64,000 nucleotides of DNA from an uncultured Clostridia bacterium (GTDB lineage: Bacteria; Bacillota; Clostridia; Oscillospirales; Acutalibacteraceae): the NCBI GenBank assembly GCA_937876375.1, contig CALEHY010000011.1:55073-119072 (forward strand). Reading direction: 5' to 3'. The translations under genes were made by a program, and so were the position numbers. The notes below the pieces were generated by a model that ran no database searches, was not told the origin of the DNA, and saw only the letters and a program-made list of their open reading frames with translations. Within the stretch, counting starts at the first letter, position 1. Each line of letters opens with the position of its first letter. Below, piece after piece: positions 1 through 8,766 of the stretch.

Positions 1-1
1 G

Positions 2-493
2 AAAACTTTAATGCTTACTGGCGATGCTAATTCTGTGGCACAGAGTATTGCTGCGGAGCTCGGTGTTGACGAGGTGTACAGTGAGCTTTTGCCAGCTGAT
101 AAGGTCAGCAGAGTAGAGGAGCTTCTCGCTCAAAAAAGTAACAGGGATAAGCTAGCATTCGTTGGTGATGGTATCAATGATGCACCAGTTCTATCTCGTG
201 CAGATATCGGTATCGCTATGGGTGCTCTTGGTTCTGATGCTGCTATTGAGGCTGCTGATATTGTGCTGATGGATGATGACCCAAGCAAGATTGTTAAAGC
301 TATCCGTATATCAAAAAAATGTCTTCGTATTGTATACGAGAATATCTATTTCGCTATTGGTATCAAGGCTTTGTGCCTAGTGTTAGGCGCTCTTGGTATC
401 GCTAATATGTGGCTTGCGATTTTTGCAGACGTTGGTGTAATGGTCATCGCTGTAATAAATGCAATCCGAGCATTAAACGTTAAAAAGCTATAA
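2..493 (+). CDS. Heavy-metal P-type ATPase, C-terminal part (5' end outside window)
   Basis: The reading frame is open from the window edge, so this is only the last ~163 residues. It begins with KTLMLTGD, the HAD phosphatase-like segment of the P domain, and continues with the GDGINDAP hinge motif that binds Mg near the phosphorylated Asp. Two hydrophobic segments follow. The last contains FADVG, resembling the TM8 Asp found in P1B ATPases of the Zn/Cd/Pb-exporting (ZntA/CadA) group. From family knowledge this pumps a divalent soft metal out of the cytoplasm at the cost of ATP. The phosphorylation site and metal-binding N terminus are not visible, so the metal is inferred only from the TM8 motif. 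A strong terminator follows eight bases after the stop. Confidence 0.88.
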   Translation, partial: KTLMLTGDANSVAQSIAAELGVDEVYSELLPADKVSRVEELLAQKSNRDKLAFVGDGINDAPVLSRADIGIAMGALGSDAAIEAADIVLMDDDPSKIVKAIRISKKCLRIVYENIYFAIGIKALCLVLGALGIANMWLAIFADVGVMVIAVINAIRALNVKKL

Positions 494-500
494 ATAAACA

Positions 501-541
501 AAAATCCGATACCTTCAATAAAGAGGGTATCGGATTTTTTG
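501..541. terminator. Bidirectional intrinsic terminator
   Basis: A 13-bp perfect stem (501-513 with 526-538) is flanked by an A-run on the left and a T-run on the right. It can end both the ATPase gene (+) and the sialidase-like gene arriving on the minus strand. Confidence 0.9.
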
Positions 542-554
542 TTCTCATTTTTAA

Positions 555-1868
555 TTACAAATTCTTGACTAATTCATCTGTATCTGCAAGATTAATTCGC
601 TTTGATGCAATATAGGTCTTGCCCTTGTTGAATGGTTTGAATCTGCCGTATGTTGAGGTCACGATTGTGCCATCATCTAACACTACATTGCCACAGTATC
701 CAGTGTCAGCCTCTGCACGATATTGTGGCTTTGTTTGACCCTTTTTGTAGATATGCGCTAGCTTTATTCTATACTGTCCTTCTGTGCCATTCTTTAGGTC
801 ATCGTATGTACCGACCCAACCAATCCAGCCTTCAGATATCCAGCCCCATTTGTCGCTGTTCTTGGCATTCTGCTCTGCTTTTTTACCACGCTCGATAGAA
901 CGGAATGTGATGAATAGTCTGCCATCCTTTGTCCATTCTGCCTTGTGACGCTCACCATTTAACGCTGCTGGTGCTTCTACTGGCTCTGACCAGGTTTTGC
1001 CCTCATCGTTTGAGAATGATATTAGCGAGTTCTTTCGCTTTGAATTGCTACGAGAAATCAAACATAGCTCGTCACCTTGACCGTTTTCACTACGGATAAC
1101 CTCGACCTCGCACATATTAGATTCTTCCTCTATATCCCTGTACTGTGCAAAGTATTTTTCCGGTGTGGACCAGTGTGCATTGCCATCTTCGTCAAAGGTA
1201 AGTATAGTCTTGTAGTTGTAAAAATCTCTGTCGTGGAAGAAACCCATCCACTTGTCAACAAATTTTCCGTTTTCCTTTAGCTGTGTTAAGCTAGCCATAG
1301 CAACGATTGGTATAACAGAATTCTCACTCTCCAAATCATAGAATAGCTCAAACTCTGTCCAAGTTTTGCCCTCATCAGTGGATACGGAGCTATTAAATCC
1401 ACCAATTGTTTCTTCATCGCCCCATTTTGGGTTAGCTGATATCATAATTAGTTTGTCATCAGTCTTGCCATCGGTGAATTGTAGGCGATAAACTGTTGGC
1501 GTTTCCTGTGAGTTTTCCCAGCTTGCTGGTGTGTTCTCCACCTCTTCGCTCCAGCTGATACCACCATCGGTGCTAATCTTTGTTTGTACAGCACCCTTGC
1601 CGTGACCAGCAGGGAACATAGTGAGAATATTACCATTCTTTAGCAGAACACTGTCTGGGTGTGCCTGGTATCCTCGGCTATCATCAACTGTTACCAAATC
1701 ATATAGATAGTCATATTTGCTGTCTAAATCCTTTGGCTTCTGGCTCAAATCCAGCTCTGGTATCGTGTAGTCGCTACCAGTAAATGGCTGTCTTTCTGCC
1801 TTGCTACAGCCTGCAAATATCGTTGCTGCAAATGTTAGTGACAGCATTATGCAAATAACTTTTTTCAT
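555..1868 (-). CDS. Sialidase-superfamily (BNR/Asp-box) lipoprotein
   Basis: The 437-residue protein starts with a lipoprotein signal peptide: a short basic N terminus, a hydrophobic stretch and the lipobox FAGC, with lipid-bearing Cys about residue 21. It should therefore be exported and membrane-anchored. At least three Asp-box motifs of the S-x-D-x-G-x-T/S-W type are visible (STDGGISW, STDEGKTW, SNDEGKTW), which mark a six-bladed beta-propeller of the sialidase/neuraminidase superfamily. The RIP arginine motif of GH33 sialidases is not obvious, so a true sialidase activity is not certain; another glycan hydrolase or binding role is possible. It lies one base after the AI-2E-family gene and is probably cotranscribed with it. 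Confidence 0.75.
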   Translation of the reverse strand: MKKVICIMLSLTFAATIFAGCSKAERQPFTGSDYTIPELDLSQKPKDLDSKYDYLYDLVTVDDSRGYQAHPDSVLLKNGNILTMFPAGHGKGAVQTKISTDGGISWSEEVENTPASWENSQETPTVYRLQFTDGKTDDKLIMISANPKWGDEETIGGFNSSVSTDEGKTWTEFELFYDLESENSVIPIVAMASLTQLKENGKFVDKWMGFFHDRDFYNYKTILTFDEDGNAHWSTPEKYFAQYRDIEEESNMCEVEVIRSENGQGDELCLISRSNSKRKNSLISFSNDEGKTWSEPVEAPAALNGERHKAEWTKDGRLFITFRSIERGKKAEQNAKNSDKWGWISEGWIGWVGTYDDLKNGTEGQYRIKLAHIYKKGQTKPQYRAEADTGYCGNVVLDDGTIVTSTYGRFKPFNKGKTYIASKRINLADTDELVKNL

Positions 1869-1869
1869 A

Positions 1870-3048
1870 TTATTTTACCTTTTTTGCCTTTTTGCTGATA
1901 GGCGCTTCTACTGGTTTCCATAGATTGATTCTGCCACTGTCGTTTAGTGCCTTAAGTGTCATAATTGTTAGTGGCACGATTAGCATACCGATAAATCCGA
2001 ATAGCTTTAGACCAATGTATAGACCCATTAGAGTTACGATAGGATGAACACCTAGTGATGAGCCAACAATCTTTGGCTCGATATACTGTCTAATAACTGT
2101 GATACAAGCGTATAGAACGATGATACCAATAGCTAGCTTGTAGTTGCCAGTAACAAGAGCAATGAACGCCCAAGGAATAAGCACACCACCAGAGCCAGCA
2201 ACTGGCATGATGTCGAATATCGCTGTGCCTAGTGCTATTAGGATATAGAAATTGTTGTTTAGTATGCCAAGCATAGACATAATCGATAAACCAAGGAACA
2301 ACTCAATAAATGTTACACACATAATTAGACCGTACGCCTTGAACATGGTAACGATAGTCTTTGAGAACACCTTTTTCATATCAGATAAAGCGTTCTTCTT
2401 GTCAGATGGGAGCTGTTTTTTGATAAATCCAACGATGAAGTCGTAATCCTTGGTGAATAGTACTAACGCCACAGCACCGATAACAATGCTGATAAGGATT
2501 GATGGTATGCTCTTTACTACAGAGTATACACCATTCACACCGGTGGTGATACCAGTCTTTACTGTATCCATATCGATGGCAAAATTAGCCTTGCCACTGC
2601 CCTCAATCCAGTCAGAGAACACATTTGTGATATTCTCACTAGCAATATTGTATAGCTTGTCCGGTAGGAATTTGATAATATCAAGAATTTGATTTTCTAG
2701 CGTTGCTAGGAATGCTGGCAAATCATTTAGCTGTGTTGTGATATATGCCACGAACTCGCTAATTCTGTTAATTACCGATGATAATATTAGGCTGATAGGA
2801 CCGATGATGATGGCTAGCATAAGAATTATCAGTACGAATACCCATAGGGTATGTGCTTTTTTGTTAGTCTTTTTGTCCAGCCAGCGTAGTGGTCGCTGTA
2901 GCACCATTGCGAAAAAGAATGAAATTAAAAATGGAGCTACTAGCCAGAATAGATATTTGAAAAATACATACATTAGTGCTAGTATAGCACCTAAAAATAG
3001 CAGATTAATTAAAAAATCTCGTCTTTTTTCTACTTTTGCGTTCATCAT
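1870..3048 (-). CDS. AI-2E family transporter-like membrane protein
   Basis: This 392-residue protein has about eight hydrophobic segments, arranged as an N-terminal pair, a soluble stretch (~100-165), then the conserved C-terminal block containing DIMPVAGSG and PKIVGSSLGVHP, which are typical of the AI-2E/UPF0118 family (TqsA, YtvI). Members export small molecules or ions; some act as Na+/H+ antiporters and one affects autoinducer-2 release, so the substrate cannot be told here. It ends in a basic KKAKKVK tail. A minus-strand promoter sits just upstream and a sialidase-like lipoprotein gene follows after one base. Confidence 0.85.
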   Translation of the reverse strand: MMNAKVEKRRDFLINLLFLGAILALMYVFFKYLFWLVAPFLISFFFAMVLQRPLRWLDKKTNKKAHTLWVFVLIILMLAIIIGPISLILSSVINRISEFVAYITTQLNDLPAFLATLENQILDIIKFLPDKLYNIASENITNVFSDWIEGSGKANFAIDMDTVKTGITTGVNGVYSVVKSIPSILISIVIGAVALVLFTKDYDFIVGFIKKQLPSDKKNALSDMKKVFSKTIVTMFKAYGLIMCVTFIELFLGLSIMSMLGILNNNFYILIALGTAIFDIMPVAGSGGVLIPWAFIALVTGNYKLAIGIIVLYACITVIRQYIEPKIVGSSLGVHPIVTLMGLYIGLKLFGFIGMLIVPLTIMTLKALNDSGRINLWKPVEAPISKKAKKVK

Positions 3049-3079
3049 ATTTCTCCCATTAAATTAGGTTTATAATGAT

Positions 3080-3108
3080 ATTTTATACTCATATTTAATA
3101 TATTTCAA
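3080..3108 (-). promoter_or_regulatory. Sigma-A-type promoter for the AI-2E/sialidase-like pair
   Basis: Read on the minus strand: TTGAAA (3108-3103), 17-bp spacer, TAAAAT (3085-3080). It lies about 30 bases from the start codon at 3048. Confidence 0.6.
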
Positions 3109-3158
3109 GTTAAAATAGAATTTGTAACAAAAAATTTGAAAAAAAGAAAAAATAACTC

Positions 3159-3187
3159 TTGATTATTCTATTTAATAGTGTTAATAT
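3159..3187 (+). promoter_or_regulatory. Sigma-A-type promoter for the ACT/hom/lysC unit
   Basis: TTGATT (3159-3164), 17-bp spacer, TAATAT (3182-3187), upstream of the ACT-domain gene. No lysine riboswitch or T-box fits in the short stretch between it and the gene. Confidence 0.5.
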
Positions 3188-3236
3188 AGAACAGTGTTTT
3201 TCACAGTAAAACAAGTGTCTATGGGTGGTGTACAGT

Positions 3237-3665
3237 TTGGGCAAGGTAAAATATTTGCTAATTGACGAGTCTATATTGCCTGAGGTGTATTCTAAGGTGA
3301 TACTAGCGAAGAATTTGCAGGCTAGTGGCGATGCTGCTTCAGCTTCTGCTGCTGCAAAGATGGCAGGTATATCTCGTTCTGCATACTATAAGTATAAGGA
3401 TAAGATATTCGAATACGCTAGCGAGGCTGAGGACACAGCCACCATCAACGCCAAGTTGCTCGACAACGCAGGAGTGTTATCATCTGTTATGAATGAGCTA
3501 TATCTTGCTGGGGCAAATGTCATTTCTGTTAACCAGAGCATACCAGTAAACAATGTTGCTGACGTTACTATTACAGTTACTACCTCTGGTGTTAATATGA
3601 CCAGCGATGATTTGGTCAGTAGGATAAAGACAATATCTGGCGTTAAGACAGTAGAAATAATTTAG
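3237..3665 (+). CDS. ACT domain protein, PheB/UPF0735-like
   Basis: About 142 residues. The N-terminal half has an HTH-like stretch with GISRSAYYKYKDKIF, and the C-terminal half is a single ACT domain (from about residue 75) of the type that binds amino acids. This layout is the UPF0735/PheB family, often next to homoserine dehydrogenase. I chose the TTG start at 3237 because it gives the family-like N terminus MGKVKYLLIDESILPEV and is preceded by GGGTGGTG; an in-frame GTG at 3225 would add four residues. It is followed after 10 bases by hom, so it probably senses an amino acid and affects that pathway, but its exact role in this family is not settled. Confidence 0.75.
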   Translation: MGKVKYLLIDESILPEVYSKVILAKNLQASGDAASASAAAKMAGISRSAYYKYKDKIFEYASEAEDTATINAKLLDNAGVLSSVMNELYLAGANVISVNQSIPVNNVADVTITVTTSGVNMTSDDLVSRIKTISGVKTVEII

Positions 3666-3675
3666 GAGGGGCAAA

Positions 3676-4893
3676 ATGAAGGTTGCAGTTATGGGCTACG
3701 GAACAGTAGGTTCTGGAGTCGTAGAGGTAATTGAAAATCATAAGGAAAGCATGGCTAGACGACTAGGTGATGATATTCTAGAGGTTAGTCATATTCTTGA
3801 TTTGCGTGATTTTCCTGGTGATGAGCACGAGGCTCTGTTCACCAAGGATTTTAACGATATTTTGAATGATGAAGAGGTCAAGGTAGTAGCAGAAACAATG
3901 GGTGGAGTTAACCCAGCATTCGACTTTACCATGAAACTTCTTCAGGCTGGTAAAAGCGTTGTTACTTCCAACAAGGAGCTTGTTGCACAGAAGGGATTGG
4001 AGCTACTCAACACAGCCAAGGAGAATGGAGTAAACTATTTGTTCGAGGCTAGCGTTGGTGGTGGTATTCCTATCATTAGACCTATGGCACAGTGCCTTGC
4101 TGCTAACAATGTTGAGGGCGTTGCTGGTATCCTTAATGGTACCACAAACTTTATCCTTACCAAGATGATTGAGGAGGATATGGATTTTGCTGACGCTCTA
4201 AAGCTAGCACAGGATAATGGTTACGCAGAGAAAGACCCTACAGCTGATATTGAGGGCTTTGATGCTTGCAGAAAGGTGTGTATTCTTGCATCTCTTGCAT
4301 TTGGTAAGCATGTATATCCTAATCAGGTGCAGACTGAGGGTATCACCAATATCACACTAGAGGACGTGGCATATATTCACAGCGTTAACGGTGTTATAAA
4401 GCTTCTTGGTCAGATTAAGAATATCTCTGATGACAAGATTGCTGCATTCGTTAGCCCAGCTGTTGTGTTCCACGGTTCACAGCTTGCGTCAGTAAATGGC
4501 GTGTTCAATGCTATTCTTGTTCGTGGCGACGCTGTTGGTGATGTATGCTTCTATGGTCAAGGTGCTGGCAAGCTTGCTACAGCTTCTGCTGTTGTTGCCG
4601 ATATGATTGATTGTGGTGAGCATATCGATAGTCGCAAGGCATTCGGTTGGGGCGAAGGCTCAGAGACCTATGTCGTTGATGAGAAGGATACTATCGAGAT
4701 GCCATTCTATGTTCGTGCTATCGCTAGCGAAAGCAAGATTAAGAGTATTTTTGATGAGGTTAAGTTCTTGAGCCGTGTTGGTCAGCCATCAAATGAGGTT
4801 GCATTCATCACTGATTCAATGACCCAAAATGCACTTGTTGCAAAGCTTGATGGTATCGAGGTACTAAATACCATCAAGGTTACAAACTATTAA
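3676..4893 (+). CDS. hom: Homoserine dehydrogenase
   Basis: The 405-residue protein reduces aspartate semialdehyde to homoserine with NAD(P)H, the branch point towards threonine and methionine. The N-terminal Rossmann motif GYGTVGSGV is at residues 7-15. The catalytic region contains SNKELVA, EASVGGGIPI and LNGTTNFIL, all family signatures. After about residue 320 there is a short ACT-like regulatory domain, suggesting feedback control by threonine. The start has a strong AGGAGG upstream. It lies between the ACT protein and aspartate kinase and forms one biosynthetic unit with them. Confidence 0.96.
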   Translation: MKVAVMGYGTVGSGVVEVIENHKESMARRLGDDILEVSHILDLRDFPGDEHEALFTKDFNDILNDEEVKVVAETMGGVNPAFDFTMKLLQAGKSVVTSNKELVAQKGLELLNTAKENGVNYLFEASVGGGIPIIRPMAQCLAANNVEGVAGILNGTTNFILTKMIEEDMDFADALKLAQDNGYAEKDPTADIEGFDACRKVCILASLAFGKHVYPNQVQTEGITNITLEDVAYIHSVNGVIKLLGQIKNISDDKIAAFVSPAVVFHGSQLASVNGVFNAILVRGDAVGDVCFYGQGAGKLATASAVVADMIDCGEHIDSRKAFGWGEGSETYVVDEKDTIEMPFYVRAIASESKIKSIFDEVKFLSRVGQPSNEVAFITDSMTQNALVAKLDGIEVLNTIKVTNY

Positions 4894-4898
4894 ATATC

Positions 4899-4933
4899 TC
4901 TGCTTTAGCAGAATTTAACTCACCATTTGGTGA
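4899..4933 (+). promoter_or_regulatory. Two adjacent 6-bp hairpins between hom and lysC
   Basis: TCTGCT-TT-AGCAGA (4899-4912) and TCACCA-TT-TGGTGA (4920-4933) are each perfect inverted repeats with a TT centre. The second ends seven bases before the lysC Shine-Dalgarno sequence (GGAGG, 4941). There is no T-run, so they are not terminators. Confidence 0.45.
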
Positions 4934-4950
4934 ATATTTTGGAGGATAAT

Positions 4951-6159
4951 ATGGCACTTATTGTACAGAAATTCGGTGGCTCATCTGTTGCCAATGCCGA
5001 AAGAGTTATGAATGTTGCCCGTATTGTTACTGATACCTACAAGGCTGGTAATGACGTCGTTGTAGTAGTATCTGCACAGGGTGACACAACAGATGATTTG
5101 ATTGAAAAGGCTAACGAAATCAATCCTACAGCAGCCAAGAGAGAAATGGACCAGCTTCTTACAGCTGGTGAGCAGATTAGTATTTCTTTACTTGCTATGG
5201 CGATTGAGTCACTTGGCTTTCCAGTAATCAGCCTTTTAGGCTGGCAGGCAGGCTTTAATACTAACGCTGTTTATGGCTCTGCTCGTATTAAGAATATTAA
5301 ACCTAACAGACTTCAGGCAGAGATTGCAAAGCACAATATCGTTGTTGTTGCTGGTTTCCAGGGTCTAAACAGATACGACGATCTCACCACACTTGGTAGA
5401 GGTGGCTCTGATACCTCTGCTGTTGCTATTGCAGCTACTCTACACGCTGACAAATGCCAGATTTTCACTGACGTTGAGGGTGTATACACTGCTGACCCTC
5501 GCAAGGTTGAAAATGCAAAGAAACTTAAGGAAATTACCTACGACGAGATGCTTGAGCTAGCAACACTTGGTGCTCAGGTATTAAATAATCGTTCTGTAGA
5601 AATGGCAAAAAAATATTCAGTAGAGCTAGAGGTGCTCTCATCACTTAACCCTATTCCAGGTACTATTGTTAAGGAGGTAGCAAAAATGGAAAAAATGTTA
5701 ATTAGAGGTGTAACAAAAGATAAGGACGTTGCACTTGTATCAGTTCTCGGTGTAAAGGATAACCCTGGTGTTGCTTTCAATATCTTCTCAAAGCTTAGCC
5801 AGAAGAATATCAATGTCGATATCATTCTTCAGTCATTTGGTCGTAATGGCACAAAGGATATCGTATTCACAGTTAGCAAGGACAATGGTCCAGTAGCAGT
5901 TGAGCTTCTTAAGAACTCATCACACCTTCAGGACGCTGATATTGTATGCGATACCTCTGTTGCAAAGGTATCTATCGTTGGTGCTGGTATGGAGTCACAC
6001 CCTGGCACAGCAACAAAAATGTTTGAGGCACTTTATGAGCGTGATATCAATATCAAGATGATTTCTACCTCAGAGATTAAGATTTCTGTTATCATCAACG
6101 CTGATGACGCTGATAGAGCTGTATCAGCTGTTCATAACGCATTTATCCCAAATGATTAA
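4951..6159 (+). CDS. lysC: Aspartate kinase
   Basis: About 402 residues. It phosphorylates aspartate as the first step to Lys, Thr and Met. The N terminus has the kinase signature VQKFGGSSVA, followed by GRGGSDTSAVA and ADKCQIFTDVEGVYTADPR in the catalytic domain. Two ACT domains follow, from about residues 255 and 335, which is the usual feedback-controlled form. I place the start at ATG 4951, preceded by GGAGG at 4941, rather than at the upstream in-frame TTG 4927 that lies in a hairpin. An internal start (MEKML, near 5685) preceded by AAGGAGG could make the small beta subunit known in Bacillus aspartokinase II. Confidence 0.95.
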   Translation: MALIVQKFGGSSVANAERVMNVARIVTDTYKAGNDVVVVVSAQGDTTDDLIEKANEINPTAAKREMDQLLTAGEQISISLLAMAIESLGFPVISLLGWQAGFNTNAVYGSARIKNIKPNRLQAEIAKHNIVVVAGFQGLNRYDDLTTLGRGGSDTSAVAIAATLHADKCQIFTDVEGVYTADPRKVENAKKLKEITYDEMLELATLGAQVLNNRSVEMAKKYSVELEVLSSLNPIPGTIVKEVAKMEKMLIRGVTKDKDVALVSVLGVKDNPGVAFNIFSKLSQKNINVDIILQSFGRNGTKDIVFTVSKDNGPVAVELLKNSSHLQDADIVCDTSVAKVSIVGAGMESHPGTATKMFEALYERDINIKMISTSEIKISVIINADDADRAVSAVHNAFIPND

Positions 6160-6163
6160 AATA

Positions 6164-6336
6164 ATTGTGTCTTTTGCCTCATAACTGCGTTACACCAAAA
6201 ATTGGCTCGGTCACATATCTGCATATGCTCTCGTTGGCCAAATTTTTGCCAAGCCTTGTTGTGAGACAAAGTCCATCAATTATTAAAATTTCACATTTTA
6301 ATTAAAACGGAAGGTCACTTGACTTTCCGTTTTTTG
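6164..6336 (+). repeat. Foldback repeat plus terminator module, copy 1
   Basis: The ~118-base element (6164-6281) begins AATTGTGTCTTTTG and ends GTCCATCAAT. Its two ~44-base arms are imperfect inverted repeats around a centre with CATATCTGCATATG. It is followed by an intrinsic terminator (stem 6304-6317 with 6320-6333, then a T-run). A second copy, including a near-identical terminator, follows lysS. Confidence 0.8.
6304..6336 (+). terminator. Intrinsic terminator of the hom-lysC unit
   Basis: A 14-base imperfect stem (AAAACGGAAGGTCA with TGACTTTCCGTTTT), tiny loop and T-run. It is nearly the same sequence as the terminator after lysS. Confidence 0.9.
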
Positions 6337-6362
6337 ATTTGTAATTAAAGACAAACTAATTA

Positions 6363-6391
6363 TTGACATTGACATATTAATAATATATAAT
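6363..6391 (+). promoter_or_regulatory. Sigma-A-type promoter for greA-lysS
   Basis: TTGACA (6363-6368), 17-bp spacer, TATAAT (6386-6391): a full-consensus promoter. A second TTGACA overlaps at 6369-6374. Confidence 0.85.
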
Positions 6392-6435
6392 TATAGAGTT
6401 AAAATTTGCAATTTTATTTCAAAGGAGTTTTTGAT

Positions 6436-6903
6436 ATGGCAGCAAAGACATTTAAAATGACAGTAGCAGGCAAGGCAGAGTTAGAGGCTGAGCTTGAAAC
6501 CCTAAAAACAGAAGGTCGTATTGATATAGCTGAAAAGCTAAAGGTTGCACGTTCATACGGTGACCTTAGTGAGAACAGTGAGTATGATGAGGCTAAGTCA
6601 GAGCAGGCAAAGATTGAGGCTCGTATTAATGAGCTTGAGTATCAGCTTGATCACGCTGTTATCATCGATGCTGGTGACAATAGTAGCGTATCTATGGGCT
6701 CAAAGGTTACAGTTGTTAGAAAGACTGACAACAAGGAGCTACAGTACGAGATCGTTGGCTTTTCACAGACTGATCCAGCAGCTGGCAAGATTTCTGATGA
6801 GAGCCCAGTTGGTGCTGCACTTGTTGGTGCAAAGATTGGTGATATCGTCGTTGTTGAGGCTCCAATCGGCAACCTTGAGTTTGAGATTAAGTCTATCGAC
6901 TAA
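6436..6903 (+). CDS. greA: Transcription elongation factor GreA
   Basis: 155 residues, the usual GreA length. The N-terminal coiled coil carries the tip residues in ARSYGDLSENSEYDEAK that reach the RNA polymerase active site, where they stimulate cleavage of backtracked RNA. The C-terminal FKBP-like domain has the conserved SPVGAALVGAKIGD segment. The ATG at 6436 is chosen because AAAGGAG lies 15 bases upstream; the in-frame TTG at 6406 has no such site. It heads a unit with lysS 30 bases downstream, a pairing common in Firmicutes. Confidence 0.97.
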   Translation: MAAKTFKMTVAGKAELEAELETLKTEGRIDIAEKLKVARSYGDLSENSEYDEAKSEQAKIEARINELEYQLDHAVIIDAGDNSSVSMGSKVTVVRKTDNKELQYEIVGFSQTDPAAGKISDESPVGAALVGAKIGDIVVVEAPIGNLEFEIKSID

Positions 6904-6933
6904 TATATTCCGTAAAATCGGGAGGAAAATATT

Positions 6934-8766
6934 ATGGCAGGAAAGTTTGAAATCACAAAGACTGGTGATAGCACTTTCACATTTGAATTGATTATTGATG
7001 ACAAGAGCGTTGGTAAGTCTCCTGTATTTGACAAGGAGGACGCTTGCAAGCGTGGTGTCAAGGCTGTAAAGAAGAACAGTCGTATGAAGGTACAGAACAC
7101 TCTACAGAACGACGAGGAAAAGACTAATCCAAAGTACTTGGTAGAGGCTGATGGCGATAAGGTTAAGTTCACCTTGTTTCTACAGACTGGTGCTGTTGCA
7201 CTAGAGGGCTGTGCTGATACTGAGGCAGAGGCTCTTGAGATTATTGAGAAGATTGGCAACAATGCCAATGCTGCACCTATGGCTATGGCAGAGGTTGTTT
7301 TGTCCGAAAATGAGCAGAAGCAGATTAGAATAGATAAGCTTCTTGCTATGCAGGCTGATGGCAGAGATCCATTCGAGATTACTCTTGCAGACCAGACTCA
7401 TCATAGTGACGAGATTAAGGCTAATTTCGATGAGCTTGAGGAAAAGGATGTTATCATTGCTGGTAGAATTATGACCTGGCGTGATATGGGTAAGGCTAAC
7501 TTTGTCGATATTCAAGATAGAAATGGTCGTATCCAAGCATATGTTCGTATGAATGATATTGGTGAGGACGAGTTCAAGGAATTTAAGACTTGGGACCTTG
7601 GTGATATCGTTGAGATTAAGGGCTTTGTATTCAAGACCAGAACTGGTGAGGTATCTGTTCATGCAAAGGAGATTAGACTACTATCAAAGTCACTCCTACC
7701 ACTACCAGAGAAATTCCACGGTCTTACTGATACTGATACAAGATATCGTAGAAGATACCTTGATATGATTATGAATCCAGACGTTAAGGATACATTTATC
7801 AAGCGTTCAAAGATTATTTCTTCTATTCGTTCATATCTTGACAACCTTGGATTTATCGAGGTTGAGACCCCTATCCTTAACACAATCGCTGGTGGTGCTG
7901 CTGCTAGACCATTCATCACTCACCACAATACACTTGATATGGATATGTATCTTCGTATCGCTACCGAGCTTTATCTAAAGCGTCTTATCGTTGGTGGTAT
8001 GGAGCGTGTTTACGAGATTGGTCGTAACTTTAGAAATGAGGGTATGGACGTTCGTCACAACCCAGAGTTCACTTGTATTGAGCTTTATCAGGCATTTACT
8101 GATTACCATGGTATGATGGATATTGCTGAGGCTCTTATCCGTAACGCTGCCACAGAGGTATGCGATAGTCTTCATATCGTGTTCAATGGCACAGAGATTG
8201 ACCTTGAGTCCCCATTTAAGCGTATGACTATGGTTGACGCTGTTAAGGAGTATAGTGGTGTTGATTTTGCTTCATTTATGAGCGATGACGCAAAGGCTAT
8301 CGAGATTGCAAAGGAGAAGGATATCGAAATTGCTCCTGGCAAGGCTACTTGGGGTGATATCCTTAACTCATTCTTCGAGGAGTTCGTTGAGGAGAATTTG
8401 ACCCAGCCAACCTTCATTATGGATTATCCTGTAGAGGTTAGCCCTCTTACAAAGCGTAAGCCAGATTGCCCAGTTCTTACAGAGCGTTTTGAGTTATTCA
8501 TCCTTGGTGGTGAGTATGGCAATGCTTATTCAGAGCTTAATGACCCAATCGACCAGATGAAGCGTTTTGAGGCACAGATGAAGCTTCGTGAGGCTGGCGA
8601 TGACGAGGCTAATATGATTGATAACGATTTCGTTATGGCTCTCGAGTATGGTATGCCACCAACTGGTGGTCTAGGCATCGGTATCGATAGACTAGTTATG
8701 CTACTAACAGATAGCTATTCTATTAGAGATGTCTTGTTATTCCCAACAATGAAACCTCTAGACTAA
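6934..8766 (+). CDS. lysS: Lysyl-tRNA synthetase (class II) with N-terminal YegP-like (DUF1508) tandem domain
   Basis: 610 residues, about 110 more than a usual bacterial LysRS. Residues ~3-48 and ~66-112 look like two YegP/DUF1508 repeats (MAGKFEITKTGDSTFTFEL; DKEDACKRGVKAVKKNS; a weaker second copy ending EIIEKIGNNA). A normal LysRS follows: the OB-fold anticodon domain (IIAGRIMTWRDMGKANFVDI), motif 2 (FRNEGMDVRHNPEFT) and motif 3 (GGLGIGIDRLVML). It charges tRNA-Lys in the cytoplasm. The start has GGAGG upstream, and no ribosome binding site precedes the internal Met codons at the domain junction, so the fusion looks genuine. What the extra domain does is unknown. Confidence 0.93.
   Translation: MAGKFEITKTGDSTFTFELIIDDKSVGKSPVFDKEDACKRGVKAVKKNSRMKVQNTLQNDEEKTNPKYLVEADGDKVKFTLFLQTGAVALEGCADTEAEALEIIEKIGNNANAAPMAMAEVVLSENEQKQIRIDKLLAMQADGRDPFEITLADQTHHSDEIKANFDELEEKDVIIAGRIMTWRDMGKANFVDIQDRNGRIQAYVRMNDIGEDEFKEFKTWDLGDIVEIKGFVFKTRTGEVSVHAKEIRLLSKSLLPLPEKFHGLTDTDTRYRRRYLDMIMNPDVKDTFIKRSKIISSIRSYLDNLGFIEVETPILNTIAGGAAARPFITHHNTLDMDMYLRIATELYLKRLIVGGMERVYEIGRNFRNEGMDVRHNPEFTCIELYQAFTDYHGMMDIAEALIRNAATEVCDSLHIVFNGTEIDLESPFKRMTMVDAVKEYSGVDFASFMSDDAKAIEIAKEKDIEIAPGKATWGDILNSFFEEFVEENLTQPTFIMDYPVEVSPLTKRKPDCPVLTERFELFILGGEYGNAYSELNDPIDQMKRFEAQMKLREAGDDEANMIDNDFVMALEYGMPPTGGLGIGIDRLVMLLTDSYSIRDVLLFPTMKPLD

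Noticed and set aside
3188..3236. Possible lysine riboswitch for the hom-lysC unit
   Set aside because: Under 50 bases of leader follow the promoter, whereas a lysine riboswitch needs about 170 or more.
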